From the NCBI GenBank assembly GCA_002400885.1, contig NVRM01000011.1:1-43369 (forward strand): a stretch of DNA of 43,369 nt, written 5' to 3'. Under the pieces are notes generated by a model. It saw only the letters and a list, made by a program, of their open reading frames with translations. It searched no databases and had not been told where the DNA came from. Origin of the DNA: Flavobacteriaceae bacterium (GTDB lineage: Bacteria; Bacteroidota; Bacteroidia; Flavobacteriales; Flavobacteriaceae). The first letter of the stretch is position 1. Each line of letters starts with the position of its first letter. Position numbers and translations under genes: made by a program. Positions 8,450 through 17,378 of the stretch are shown in pieces.

Positions 8450-9307
8450 TTATAATTTTTTTCTCAAAAAATAGATATGAGAAGACACTTCTTTCGTAAA
8501 AATCCCTTTAAAATTAGAATAAAAACCGATTAAAAAGGCCCTGAATAAATTAGATTTACCTGTTTTATGTACTTCGCTAAGCATAGAAACATAGAAAGAA
8601 TCGAACCACATAGGTTTAATTTTCTTTAATTCTAGCCCTTCTTTTGAAAAAAGACACGAAATAGCACTCTTCGAAAAATGCCATAAATGCCTTGGCACGT
8701 CAAAAGCGGCCCAATATTCCTTATAATATCCAGCATCAAAACTCTTAAAATTAGGTACGGCAATTAATAAAACACCATTTTCTGACAATAAATTGGAAAG
8801 AGTTTTGATTGTTTCTTCCAAATTAGGTACATGTTCTAACACATGCCACATGGTAATTACATCAAATTTCTTGTTGATTTCTCCTTTTTCACATGATTCT
8901 AAAGAATCATAGACCAGATTATTTGCATCTATTTTAGAAATAGTTATTGTTTTTGCATCTAAATTAGGCTCTACTCCTACTACATTCCATCCATCAAGTT
9001 GGCAAGAAAGTAAAAACTCCCCCGTTCCACAACCAATATCAAGTAGGTTTTTAGCTTCACTTTTAAAGCTTTTTATCGATTTTACCTTTCCTTTTATGGC
9101 GATTCTTTTTACACTTTGATACAGTTTATCTATAAAACTATCATTAGCATCCGTGTGAGAAATGTATTTTTCGCTCTTATAATAGGCTCCTAATTTCTCT
9201 TTTACAGGTTGAGGGGACGTGATTAACATGTCCAAATCGTCATGAAATTTCAATTCAAACACTTCATTTGATACCGTAAAATCTTTACATTTTAAATAAA
9301 CAGACAT
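8450..9307 (-). CDS. Class I SAM-dependent methyltransferase
   Basis: A 285-residue soluble protein. The N-terminal 80 residues (YYKSEKYISH) resemble the leader found in Bacteroidota Methyltransf_23-type proteins. The Rossmann-fold SAM site follows: motif I LLDIGCGTGEFL at 88-99, then VVGVEPN (the acidic residue that holds the ribose), and MWHVLEHVPNLEE, the motif IV/post-motif with HVLEH seen in many small-molecule and quinone methyltransferases. VPRHLWHFS later is also typical. Substrate is unknown. The gene lies 68 bases downstream of mnmG on the same strand, with a parS-like site in the gap, and ends at a good terminator. Confidence 0.9.
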   Translation of the reverse strand: MSVYLKCKDFTVSNEVFELKFHDDLDMLITSPQPVKEKLGAYYKSEKYISHTDANDSFIDKLYQSVKRIAIKGKVKSIKSFKSEAKNLLDIGCGTGEFLLSCQLDGWNVVGVEPNLDAKTITISKIDANNLVYDSLESCEKGEINKKFDVITMWHVLEHVPNLEETIKTLSNLLSENGVLLIAVPNFKSFDAGYYKEYWAAFDVPRHLWHFSKSAISCLFSKEGLELKKIKPMWFDSFYVSMLSEVHKTGKSNLFRAFLIGFYSNFKGIFTKEVSSHIYFLRKKL

Positions 9308-9358
9308 AAAAACAGGCTAATATTTTATTAAATACACAATTTAAAACTACTTAAACAA

Positions 9359-9374
9359 GGTTCCACGTGGAACA
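9359..9374. promoter_or_regulatory. parS-like ParB site 2
   Basis: GGTTCCACGTGGAACA has 15 of 16 consensus bases. It is in the gap between the mnmG stop and the methyltransferase start. Confidence 0.8.
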
Positions 9375-9375
9375 A

Positions 9376-11253
9376 TTAACGTCCCATAAAGACCAATAAC
9401 ACCGAAATATCACTCGGAGAAACTCCAGAAATACGACTTGCTTGTGAAATAGTAGTAGGTTGAATCTTCGTTAATTTCTGTCTTGCCTCTATAGAAATAG
9501 ATTTTATTTTAAAATAATCGAAGTTTTTAGGGATAGAAACGTTCTCTAAACGGTTCAATTTATCCGCATTATTTTTTTCTTTTTGGATATATCCTGCATA
9601 TTTCACATGAATTTCCGTTTGTTCTATAATCTCTCTGTCCAAATTATTAGTAGAAATAAACTCAGAAACACCTGGGAATTTGGCAACATCATCAAAATTT
9701 AACTGAGGACGAGCCGCAATTTTAAACATTTTCATGGCTTGATTAATCACTGCAGTTCCTTTTTCTTCCAAAATAGGATTAACTTCTGAAGGTTTAATAC
9801 TCGCATTTTGGAGGAAATGAACAAACAAATCGGTCTTAGATTGCTTCTCTTCGACTCTATTTAAACGCTCTTTTGACACCAATCCAATCTCAAATGCACG
9901 TGGAGTTAGACGTAAATCCGCATTATCTTGACGTAATAAAGTACGGTATTCGGCTCTCGAAGTAAACATTCTGTAAGGTTCATCCGTTCCTTTTGTGATC
10001 AAATCATCGATTAAAACACCTATATAAGCTTCGTTCCTTTTTAGAATAAAAGGCTCTTTTTCCTGTATTTTTAAGGCCGCATTTATACCTGCCATCAAAC
10101 CTTGAGCAGCTGCTTCTTCGTATCCAGTAGTTCCATTTATCTGTCCTGCGAAGTATAAATTGTCTATTAATTTAGTTTCTAAGGTGTGTTTTAATTGTGT
10201 TGGCGGGAAATAATCATACTCAATTGCATAGCCAAAACGGAAGAATTTCACGTTTTCAAATCCAGCAACAAGACGTAAAGCACGGTCCTGAATATCCTCT
10301 GGAAGGGACGTAGAAAATCCATTTACATAGATTTCGTTTGTTCTCCAGCCCTCAGGTTCGACAAATAATTGATGTCTTTCCTTGGTAGAAAAGCGATCAA
10401 TCTTGTCTTCAATAGACGGACAATAGCGTGGCCCTGTACTTTGAATACGACCGTTAAACATAGGAGAACGATCAAATCCTTCACGTAACATGTCATGAAC
10501 CTCCAAGCTAGTATGGGTCATATGACAGGGTAATTGTTCTTTTAAAGGACTCGTCAAAGTAGAATAAGAAAATTTTTCCGGGTTCAAATCTCCAGGCTGA
10601 ATGATCATTTTAGAGAAATCCAAGGACCTAGAATCCACCCTAGGCGGCGTCCCTGTTTTCATCCTTCCGGACTCAAAACCTAATGCATTTAACTCTTCTG
10701 TAATTCCATGAGACGCACTTTCACCAGCTCTACCACCACCAAAACTCTTGTCACCAATATGGATTAAGCCATTTAAAAAGGTCCCTGCAGTAATAATCAC
10801 AGCTTTAGATTTAATGTTTAATCCTAAGGCAGTCTTCACACCTACTACCTTATTTCCATCGATCAAAAACCCTACTACAGAGTCTTGAAACAAATCTAAA
10901 TTAGGAGTATTCTCAAGCCTAAAACGCCACTCTTCTGCAAAACGCATACGATCTGATTGGGCACGAGGACTCCACATAGCAGGCCCCTTAGACTTATTAA
11001 GCATCTTAAACTGTACCGCTGTTAAATCTGTGATAATACCACTATAGCCTCCTAAGGCATCAATCTCACGTACTATCTGCCCCTTCGCAATCCCACCCAT
11101 AGCAGGATTACAGCTCATCTGAGCAATGTTCTGAAGAGACATCGTAATAAGTAATGTATGGCTTCCGAGATTCGCACTTGCTGCGGCAGCCTCGCTCCCT
11201 GCATGTCCTCCTCCAACGACAATTACGTCGTATGTTGTATTGAATAAACTCAT
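9376..11253 (-). CDS. mnmG: tRNA uridine-5-carboxymethylaminomethyl modification enzyme MnmG (GidA)
   Basis: FAD-dependent partner of MnmE. Together they install the carboxymethylaminomethyl group on the wobble uridine (U34) of several tRNAs, using methylene-THF and glycine or ammonium. At 625 residues it is the normal length. The dinucleotide-binding motif GGGHAGSEAA is at residues 14-23 and the family signature CNPAMGG at 48-54. GPRYCPSIEDK and GQINGTTGYEEAAAQGLMAG mark the later catalytic and insertion regions, and the C-terminal helical MnmE/tRNA-binding part is complete. The ATG at 11253 is preceded within 10 bases by a perfect parS-like 16-mer, so ParB bound there could interfere with transcription. 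Confidence 0.97.
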   Translation of the reverse strand: MSLFNTTYDVIVVGGGHAGSEAAAASANLGSHTLLITMSLQNIAQMSCNPAMGGIAKGQIVREIDALGGYSGIITDLTAVQFKMLNKSKGPAMWSPRAQSDRMRFAEEWRFRLENTPNLDLFQDSVVGFLIDGNKVVGVKTALGLNIKSKAVIITAGTFLNGLIHIGDKSFGGGRAGESASHGITEELNALGFESGRMKTGTPPRVDSRSLDFSKMIIQPGDLNPEKFSYSTLTSPLKEQLPCHMTHTSLEVHDMLREGFDRSPMFNGRIQSTGPRYCPSIEDKIDRFSTKERHQLFVEPEGWRTNEIYVNGFSTSLPEDIQDRALRLVAGFENVKFFRFGYAIEYDYFPPTQLKHTLETKLIDNLYFAGQINGTTGYEEAAAQGLMAGINAALKIQEKEPFILKRNEAYIGVLIDDLITKGTDEPYRMFTSRAEYRTLLRQDNADLRLTPRAFEIGLVSKERLNRVEEKQSKTDLFVHFLQNASIKPSEVNPILEEKGTAVINQAMKMFKIAARPQLNFDDVAKFPGVSEFISTNNLDREIIEQTEIHVKYAGYIQKEKNNADKLNRLENVSIPKNFDYFKIKSISIEARQKLTKIQPTTISQASRISGVSPSDISVLLVFMGR

Positions 11254-11262
11254 AATATAATA

Positions 11263-11278
11263 TGTTCCACGTGGAACA
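11263..11278. promoter_or_regulatory. parS-like ParB site 3 (perfect)
   Basis: TGTTCCACGTGGAACA, a complete 16-bp palindrome identical to the parS consensus. It lies 10 bases upstream of the mnmG start codon. Confidence 0.88.
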
Positions 11279-11297
11279 TTAAAATTAAATTAGTAAT

Positions 11298-11313
11298 TGT
11301 TCCACGTGGAACA
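11298..11313. promoter_or_regulatory. parS-like ParB site 4 (perfect)
   Basis: A second perfect TGTTCCACGTGGAACA, 35 bases from site 3 and directly abutting the ybeY stop codon. The tandem pair is unlikely by chance in such A/T-rich DNA. Confidence 0.88.
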
Positions 11314-11314
11314 A

Positions 11315-11728
11315 TTAAATTTTTCGCAAAGATAAGTAATAATCTTCTTTCATTCTCATCTCCTTTTTATCCTCAGGAGTCTTGTCTTTATAACCACAAT
11401 AATGCAGCACACCATGTGCCATAACTCTGTGTAATTCTTCTAAAAATGACACTCCAAATTCTATGGCATTTTCTTCAATCCTATCTACTGAAATAAAAAT
11501 ATCACCAGAAATTAATTTCCCCATAGTATAATCAAAACTGATAATATCTGTGAATGTATCATGTTTTAAAAACTCAACATTATGTTTTAATAAATCGGCA
11601 TCCGAACAAAAAATATAATTGATGGTATCAAAACGATACGACTCATTTAAGATTAATGCTGCAATCCATTTTCCGATACCATCGGTATCAGATATCTCCA
11701 CTTCCTTTTCAAAATGAAATTCTATCAT
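11315..11728 (-). CDS. ybeY: Endoribonuclease YbeY, rRNA maturation factor
   Basis: Metal-dependent single-strand endoribonuclease acting in 16S rRNA 3'-end maturation and ribosome quality control. At 137 residues it is slightly short, as usual in Bacteroidota. The core motif reads HGVLHYCGYKD: His105 and His109 are present, but the third metal ligand, His in E. coli, is Asp115. From memory GYKDKTPED is the normal form in Bacteroidota, so this is a lineage variant rather than damage. SFDYT and SGDIFIS strands match the family. The start overlaps the stop of the DUF4175 gene by one base (TAATG), a sign of translational coupling. Confidence 0.93.
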   Translation of the reverse strand: MIEFHFEKEVEISDTDGIGKWIAALILNESYRFDTINYIFCSDADLLKHNVEFLKHDTFTDIISFDYTMGKLISGDIFISVDRIEENAIEFGVSFLEELHRVMAHGVLHYCGYKDKTPEDKKEMRMKEDYYLSLRKI

Positions 11729-14700
11729 TAATTAGTTTTAAAATATTTAGTGACTTTGATTTTATAATCGTGTTGCAAAGGTAAACTTTGACGTAACAAT
11801 AATTCATCTTTTGTTTTAAAATACTTTTTCAATAAAATAGAATCTATTTTAGCTGACTTAAATTTCAGTACATTTTCTTTAGATTTTCGGTCTTCTTTTT
11901 CTCCTTGCTGCTTAAACGCATCTTTCAATTTTAATAATTCATATTTCAATGCCGTCATCTTTTTTAGATTTTGATCTGTAAATCCTTTTTCAATAATATC
12001 ATCTAATAACTGATCCATTTTTTTTGAAACACCCTCCCCAGATTTAGAACCGCCTTTCTTCTTAGATAAAGCATCGAACATTTCTTTTATCTGCGTTTGC
12101 TCTTTAAATAATTCATACAATTCTCCTTCTTTTCCGTTTTCTCCTTCACCTCCCGATTCACCATCTTTTGGTTCCCCCGTTTTTCCAGGTTTCATTCCCT
12201 TCTCCATTTTCTCCATTAATTCAGATTGCTTTTTTATGATGTCCGGTAAACTTATCCCCTCTCCTTTTCCTTTTCCAGAACCAGGCATCGGCATTGCGTT
12301 CATCATACTATCCAATAAATCACTTAACATCACCGCTAAATTATTTACAGCCGTCATAACATACTGTTGTGATTTTATACCCTCCCTATATTTTATATCC
12401 GAAAAATACTCAATACTATTTCCTAGAAAATAATGTGCATCACTTAATTCTTTATCAATTTTCGATGACATCTTTTCCATACGTAAAGACAATACGTATA
12501 AACTGTCATCTATGTGTTCAAAATATTTTTTTAAATGGTGTTGTTTTTTTACGTTTGCCCCTAAGGTCGAATTGTCGGATTGCAAACCCTCCATCCCATC
12601 TATCAACGCTTCTTGTTGAAAGGAAAAATTAACTAGATTTTCTACAATAGCTCTTAATGACTCCATGTCCTCCTCTACCATTTCCATTTCTCCAGCCTTC
12701 ATTTGTGATTGCATTTTTAATGCCATTTCCATCATTTCGCCAGCAGCCTTTTTTTGATTTTTTTTAGGAGACTTTTTTTGTTTCTGATTTTCACTTGCCT
12801 TTTCCATTTCTTCCTTAATAGATTCTTCTTCCGCATCAGAATCTGGCATATCCATAGGACTCTTCAGTTCTTCATTCGCTTCTTTTAAAGCATCCAATTC
12901 TATTTCCAATTCCTTGAATTCCTCATTCAAAGATTCTTGTGCTTTCTCCGTGTTTTCTTTTTCAGATAAGGCTTCTTGTTTTTTAGAAAGTTTTTTTAAA
13001 TCCTCTTGTAACTTAGTTGCTTTTTGCTCTACATAAAAACGCTTCATCATTTCGACCAGTCTTTCTAGTGAACGTTCTTTCTGTTTATTTTGGTTTGCCA
13101 TTTTATTCAACTTCTTTACCAAATCTTCCTTTTTAAGTTTATCCGCCAACTCTTTCAATTCATCTAATAAATTATTTTTCTTATGCATCTCCAAAGCCTC
13201 TTTAATACGATTTTCTAAATCCGCCTTTTTCTCTTCTAAAGATTTTTCCACTTTACTTTGAGAAATCGATTTCAACAGCTCCTCCTGTTTCCGATTCAAA
13301 ATAGCAGCATGCATTTTTTGCTGTTTTATAAATTCCGTGAATTTGGATTTGTCTTTAAAATTAAATGCTTTTTGTGTATTCAATTTATTTTTAAATTTCT
13401 CCAAATCCTTGCGCATCGTATTTTGCAACAAGCGTTCAGTTTCCAATTCCTTAATTACTTCCTTTTCTTTTTTCAACCGTTCAGATTTTAACTCCTCTGC
13501 TGTTTTATTGTAAAATTTAAAAAGAGCAGACTTTGAAGATTTAGGTCCTAAGATTCCATCATTATCAAAAACCTCAAAATAACATTCATACTTTTTACCA
13601 TCGATAAAATCTATTTCATCTGAAAGTGTATAAATAAAATTATGAAATTGACGTTTTGAACTAAAAATCGACTTCCTCACAAGGGTGTTTGCTTCGTTTT
13701 CTAAAGAAAAGCATAGCAGAACATCTGTAACCAAATAGTCGTCGCTTACGTCTATTAAAAATCGTTTTTCGCCCTCTATATTCAGTTCTGAATAGTTCTG
13801 AACCGCAATAATCGGAAATTCGTCTTCCACGCTACGTACCTCAAAATTTAAGGGCTCAAAATGAGTTACATTTTTATTTGCAGTAAAAATGGAATACTGA
13901 AAAGAAGCAGCCACAACTTTTGTAAAACCAAAAGTATGCTCATTCAATTTTAGAAATGAATTCTTAGCATCACTAAACTCTTTTTGAAAAAAAACGGAAT
14001 CCACATTTTTTCCAGAAACCTGCCAATTAATTTTTGTACCACGAGGAACAATCAATTGACCAACATTAGAAATTTTTTCATTCGCCCTTTTCGTATAGCC
14101 TGGATAATTTAAAATAACCTCGAAAGTTTCTAAGACAGGAACTTTTTTACAATTCAATAAATACTCACTAGAACTTAAATCATTCGCTTCTAGATTAAAA
14201 TGAACAGACGTTTTTAAATTACTAAAAGTATAGGTAAATAAATTTGACGCAACTTGCTTCATTAAAAACGAATGTCCGTTAATTAAAATTTGCATATCAT
14301 TTGGGACCACCTCCCCTACCGTTTTAACTTGTAGCATAAAATCGGAATGTTCGAAGGATTCTAAAGAAGGGTTTGTTATTTGAAAATAAAAAGCTGCCGG
14401 TTTCACATAAACCACCGATGGATTAACAACACGGTTTAAAGAATTAGAAAATAAAGCCACACTATTTGTAAGAAAAATAATAACAATTACAAAGGCAAGG
14501 GGTAATAAATACTTCAAATATTTCACATTAGAACCAAAATCTACAGCGCTTAAAAAACGAACAGGACGTAAGTCATTTGCCCGCTGATCTATACTAGCCA
14601 ACAACATTTCCGAACGCTCCGAGTCTGAATTTAACTGAATGATATTCAATAACTTATCATCAATATCAGGAAAGAATTTACCAATAAAAACGGCCCCTTC

Positions 14701-14973
14701 CTCCATAGAAATCCCCTTAGATATACCCATTATTTTGAATATAGGTAGCCCTATAAATTTGACTAATAAAAAGCATTCTATCCCAATAAAAAAACCAAAT
14801 AATATCCATCTATTTAAACGATCTAACCACAACCAAGATTCAATAAAAACGGTTCCTAAAAAATAAAGTAGCCCAAAAGAAAGGAATAAAATAACCCCAC
14901 GTATTAATTCATTTATATAGAATTTTTGTTGAAAATCCTTAATTTTATCAAGTATGATCTGTAAATTTATCAA
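11728..14973 (-). CDS. DUF4175-type large membrane protein
   Basis: A 1081-residue protein that I recognise as the Bacteroidota DUF4175 family. Two membrane helices lie near the N-terminus (about 24-44 and 55-78) and a third at about 150-172. A beta-rich stretch (about 175-480) looks extracytoplasmic. It is followed by a long, very Lys/Glu-rich coiled-coil region (about 485-800), a Gly/Lys-rich linker with GKGKGEG, and a basic C-terminus. The function is unknown; the coiled coil suggests a scaffold. It is translationally coupled to ybeY and upstream of mnmG, which from memory is a common order in flavobacteria. Strong charge repetition makes its ORF shadows abundant; none of those look real. 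Confidence 0.85.
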   Translation of the reverse strand: MINLQIILDKIKDFQQKFYINELIRGVILFLSFGLLYFLGTVFIESWLWLDRLNRWILFGFFIGIECFLLVKFIGLPIFKIMGISKGISMEEGAVFIGKFFPDIDDKLLNIIQLNSDSERSEMLLASIDQRANDLRPVRFLSAVDFGSNVKYLKYLLPLAFVIVIIFLTNSVALFSNSLNRVVNPSVVYVKPAAFYFQITNPSLESFEHSDFMLQVKTVGEVVPNDMQILINGHSFLMKQVASNLFTYTFSNLKTSVHFNLEANDLSSSEYLLNCKKVPVLETFEVILNYPGYTKRANEKISNVGQLIVPRGTKINWQVSGKNVDSVFFQKEFSDAKNSFLKLNEHTFGFTKVVAASFQYSIFTANKNVTHFEPLNFEVRSVEDEFPIIAVQNYSELNIEGEKRFLIDVSDDYLVTDVLLCFSLENEANTLVRKSIFSSKRQFHNFIYTLSDEIDFIDGKKYECYFEVFDNDGILGPKSSKSALFKFYNKTAEELKSERLKKEKEVIKELETERLLQNTMRKDLEKFKNKLNTQKAFNFKDKSKFTEFIKQQKMHAAILNRKQEELLKSISQSKVEKSLEEKKADLENRIKEALEMHKKNNLLDELKELADKLKKEDLVKKLNKMANQNKQKERSLERLVEMMKRFYVEQKATKLQEDLKKLSKKQEALSEKENTEKAQESLNEEFKELEIELDALKEANEELKSPMDMPDSDAEEESIKEEMEKASENQKQKKSPKKNQKKAAGEMMEMALKMQSQMKAGEMEMVEEDMESLRAIVENLVNFSFQQEALIDGMEGLQSDNSTLGANVKKQHHLKKYFEHIDDSLYVLSLRMEKMSSKIDKELSDAHYFLGNSIEYFSDIKYREGIKSQQYVMTAVNNLAVMLSDLLDSMMNAMPMPGSGKGKGEGISLPDIIKKQSELMEKMEKGMKPGKTGEPKDGESGGEGENGKEGELYELFKEQTQIKEMFDALSKKKGGSKSGEGVSKKMDQLLDDIIEKGFTDQNLKKMTALKYELLKLKDAFKQQGEKEDRKSKENVLKFKSAKIDSILLKKYFKTKDELLLRQSLPLQHDYKIKVTKYFKTN

Positions 14974-15123
14974 AATAGCAACGTATTAAATACAGGTACA
15001 ATTACCTATAATCATACAATTTCATAAAAAAATACCATTATAAGGCTATAAAGGAACAATAATTGCACTTTTAACTAGCTGTTAAGAACAAAGGCAACAA
15101 AAATTTAATACTATTGTAGCATT

Positions 15124-15774
15124 ATGAAAAACACCTTTTTACTACTATTCACAATTTTATATTCCATGCACGCCATGGCGCAATACGACGATAACAAAAA
15201 AGCCTCAGGAGTCTTAAATCTGAAAGCGAAGGTTAGCAAAGTAAAAATAAAACCTGCAAATGATTACACATTAGAAAGTAACAAAAAGGATAAGATAGTC
15301 ACACTCAACAACCTGGCAAAACGTGTATTAAAAACAAAAATAAATAAACAAAGTGCTGTGATGATTCCAAGACCTGAAAAAGGAGTTTATATCAAAAAGA
15401 TTTTCGCAGGAGAAGATTTGACATTTGGAAAAAAAGAAATCACTAGTGAACTAGGAACGATCACTACCAAAAGTAAAGAAATTGTAATTGAATGTAGAGA
15501 TCACAGCTTGGTAGATGGCGATATAATAAGCGTCTATGTGAACGATCGACTTTTCAGAGCAAATATTATTTTGAAAAATAATTACTTTGTAATCGATGTC
15601 ATTTTAAAAATGGGTTATAATAAAATTACATTTCTAGCAAAAAATCAAGGATACTCAGGACCCAATACTGCACAATTTGTAGTCTACGATACAAAAGGAA
15701 ATTTAATTTTTAAACAAGGCTGGAATATTAATACAGGACAAACTGCCACCTTCGGAGTGATTAGAACTTTATAA
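15124..15774 (+). CDS. Secreted protein of unknown function
   Basis: A 216-residue protein with a clear signal peptide (hydrophobic LLLFTILYSMHAMA, cleavage likely after MAQ). I do not recognise a characterised family. The mature protein is basic, first a Lys-rich stretch (about 25-80), then a C-terminal domain (about 90-216) of predicted beta strands (VIECRDHSLVDGDIISVYVN, ITFLAKNQGYSGPNTAQFVV). This resembles the small beta-sandwich repeats of Bacteroidota periplasmic or surface proteins. It is isolated, transcribed against its neighbours, and convergent with recA across a perfect terminator. Confidence 0.75.
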   Translation: MKNTFLLLFTILYSMHAMAQYDDNKKASGVLNLKAKVSKVKIKPANDYTLESNKKDKIVTLNNLAKRVLKTKINKQSAVMIPRPEKGVYIKKIFAGEDLTFGKKEITSELGTITTKSKEIVIECRDHSLVDGDIISVYVNDRLFRANIILKNNYFVIDVILKMGYNKITFLAKNQGYSGPNTAQFVVYDTKGNLIFKQGWNINTGQTATFGVIRTL

Positions 15775-15776
15775 TA

Positions 15777-15820
15777 AAAAAAGGGTTAAAAAAATCTGAT
15801 GATTTTTTTAACCCTTTTTT
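15777..15820. terminator. Perfect 20-bp bidirectional terminator
   Basis: The 20 bases at 15777-15796 are the exact reverse complement of 15801-15820, with a TGAT loop. A and T tracts form the ends of the stem. It lies between the convergent secreted-protein gene and recA and should stop both. Confidence 0.92.
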
Positions 15821-15840
15821 TAAATATATGAAAATACAGA

Positions 15841-16851
15841 CTATTCTTCTTCTGTATTTATTTTCTCAATAATTTTACCTTCTAATTCTTCCGCCAATTC
15901 TGGATTGTCTTTAATTAAACTTTTTACAGCATCACGTCCTTGTCCAAGTTTGGTATCACCATAACTAAACCAAGAACCACTTTTCTTTACAATACCATAC
16001 TCAACCCCTAAATCTAAGATTTCTCCTACTTTAGAAATTCCTTGACCATACATAATATCAAATTCTGCAATTTGAAAAGGTGGGGCCACTTTATTTTTTA
16101 CCACTTTTACCTTGGTACTATTTCCAATCACTCTATCACCATCTTTTATCTGTGTTCTTCTACGAATATCCAAACGAACTGAAGCGTAGAATTTCAAGGC
16201 ATTACCACCAGTAGTTGTTTCTGGATTCCCGAACATTACACCAATTTTCTCACGTAACTGATTGATGAAAATTACGGTACAATTAGTTTTGTGAATTGTT
16301 CCTGTAAGTTTTCGCATAGCCTGAGACATTAAACGCGCATGTAAACCCATTTTAGAATCTCCCATTTCTCCTTCAATTTCACTTTTAGGAACCAATGCTG
16401 CAACAGAATCTATAACAATAATATCAATAGCACCAGAACTAATTAAATGATCAGCGATTTCCAGAGCTTGCTCACCATAATCTGGTTGAGAAATAATTAA
16501 ATTATCTATATCTACTCCTAAATTAGCTGCATAAAAACGATCAAAAGCATGTTCTGCATCAATAAATGCAGCAATACCTCCCACTTTTTGAGCTTCTGCC
16601 ATTGCATGAATAGCTAAGGTAGTTTTACCTGAAGATTCAGGTCCAAAAATTTCAATGATTCTACCCCTTGGATAACCACCTACGCCTAAAGCAAGATCCA
16701 ATCCTAAAGAACCTGAAGAAATAACCTCAATATCTTGTGCAGCTACATCACCCATCTTCATCACCGCCCCTTTTCCATAAGTTTTATCCAATTTATCCAA
16801 GGTTAATTGTAATGCTTTCAGTTTTGCTAACTTCTCTTTATCTTCGGCCAT
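15841..16851 (-). CDS. recA: DNA recombinase RecA
   Basis: ATP-dependent strand-exchange protein of homologous recombination and repair. With the start at 16851 it is 336 residues, beginning [11 protein letters not shown]. The ORF is open for 18 codons further upstream, but that extension ([10 protein letters not shown]...) is not RecA-like. Walker A GPESSGKT is at 70-77, and IDAEHAFD, the [14 protein letters not shown] loop region and TTGGNALKF are all intact. The C-terminal tail is acidic, as usual. It faces the secreted-protein gene across a strong terminator and begins the minus-strand run recA, acetyltransferase, CDF, rpiB when read against the fork. Confidence 0.97.
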   Translation of the reverse strand: MAEDKEKLAKLKALQLTLDKLDKTYGKGAVMKMGDVAAQDIEVISSGSLGLDLALGVGGYPRGRIIEIFGPESSGKTTLAIHAMAEAQKVGGIAAFIDAEHAFDRFYAANLGVDIDNLIISQPDYGEQALEIADHLISSGAIDIIVIDSVAALVPKSEIEGEMGDSKMGLHARLMSQAMRKLTGTIHKTNCTVIFINQLREKIGVMFGNPETTTGGNALKFYASVRLDIRRRTQIKDGDRVIGNSTKVKVVKNKVAPPFQIAEFDIMYGQGISKVGEILDLGVEYGIVKKSGSWFSYGDTKLGQGRDAVKSLIKDNPELAEELEGKIIEKINTEEE

Positions 16852-16936
16852 AATGTTTATTATTTTTTTTAAGATGCTAAAATACAAAAGGTTTGAGTAA
16901 ACCATTGCTACATTTTATAGCAAAATTAAAATTAGT

Positions 16937-17374
16937 TTATATCTCCATAGATATGTGCTCAATTCCATCTTCTAAATAAATTTTTCCACGTGTAATAAAA
17001 CCATGTTTTTCGTAAAAATTTATCAAATATTTTTGAGCAGATATTATAATTTTTTTTGTTTTATAAATATCACATACAGCTGTTAAACAGGCGCTTACGA
17101 TAGTATTTCCAAGATCCAACCCCCTGTAATTAGAATGCACCACTACCCTACCAATACTTGCAGATTTAAAATAATCACCAGGACCAAATATTCTTGCATA
17201 GGCGCAAATTACACCATCATCTTTAAGAAAAATATGGGTCGCTAAAGGATCTTTTCCATCCAAATCTAGGTACACACAATCTTGCTCTACTACAAAAACC
17301 CGCGCACGTAATTGCATAATTTCATACAATTCATCCACCGTAAGTTCGCTATATGCTTTGATATATGCATCCAT
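16937..17374 (-). CDS. GNAT acetyltransferase, ElaA type
   Basis: A 145-residue acetyl-CoA-dependent N-acetyltransferase. The ElaA hallmark is near the N-terminus (LYEIMQLRARVFVVEQ with Y.DLDGKD just after). IGRVVVHSNYRGLDLGNTIV carries the acetyl-CoA pyrophosphate loop, and INFYEKHGF is the typical C-terminal strand-helix. Acceptor substrate is unknown. It starts only four bases after the CDF transporter stop, so the two are one transcription unit. Length matches the family. Confidence 0.9.
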   Translation of the reverse strand: MDAYIKAYSELTVDELYEIMQLRARVFVVEQDCVYLDLDGKDPLATHIFLKDDGVICAYARIFGPGDYFKSASIGRVVVHSNYRGLDLGNTIVSACLTAVCDIYKTKKIIISAQKYLINFYEKHGFITRGKIYLEDGIEHISMEI

Positions 17375-17378
17375 TTTT

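Noticed and set aside
12236-12632. Plus-strand ORFs inside the DUF4175 gene
   Set aside because: Antisense shadows created by its Lys/Glu-rich codons.
16852-16905. 18-codon N-terminal extension of recA
   Set aside because: Not RecA-like; [11 protein letters not shown] is the expected start. Similar upstream extensions of rpiB, gltX, MATE, YegS and the PNGase-like gene were trimmed for the same reasons.
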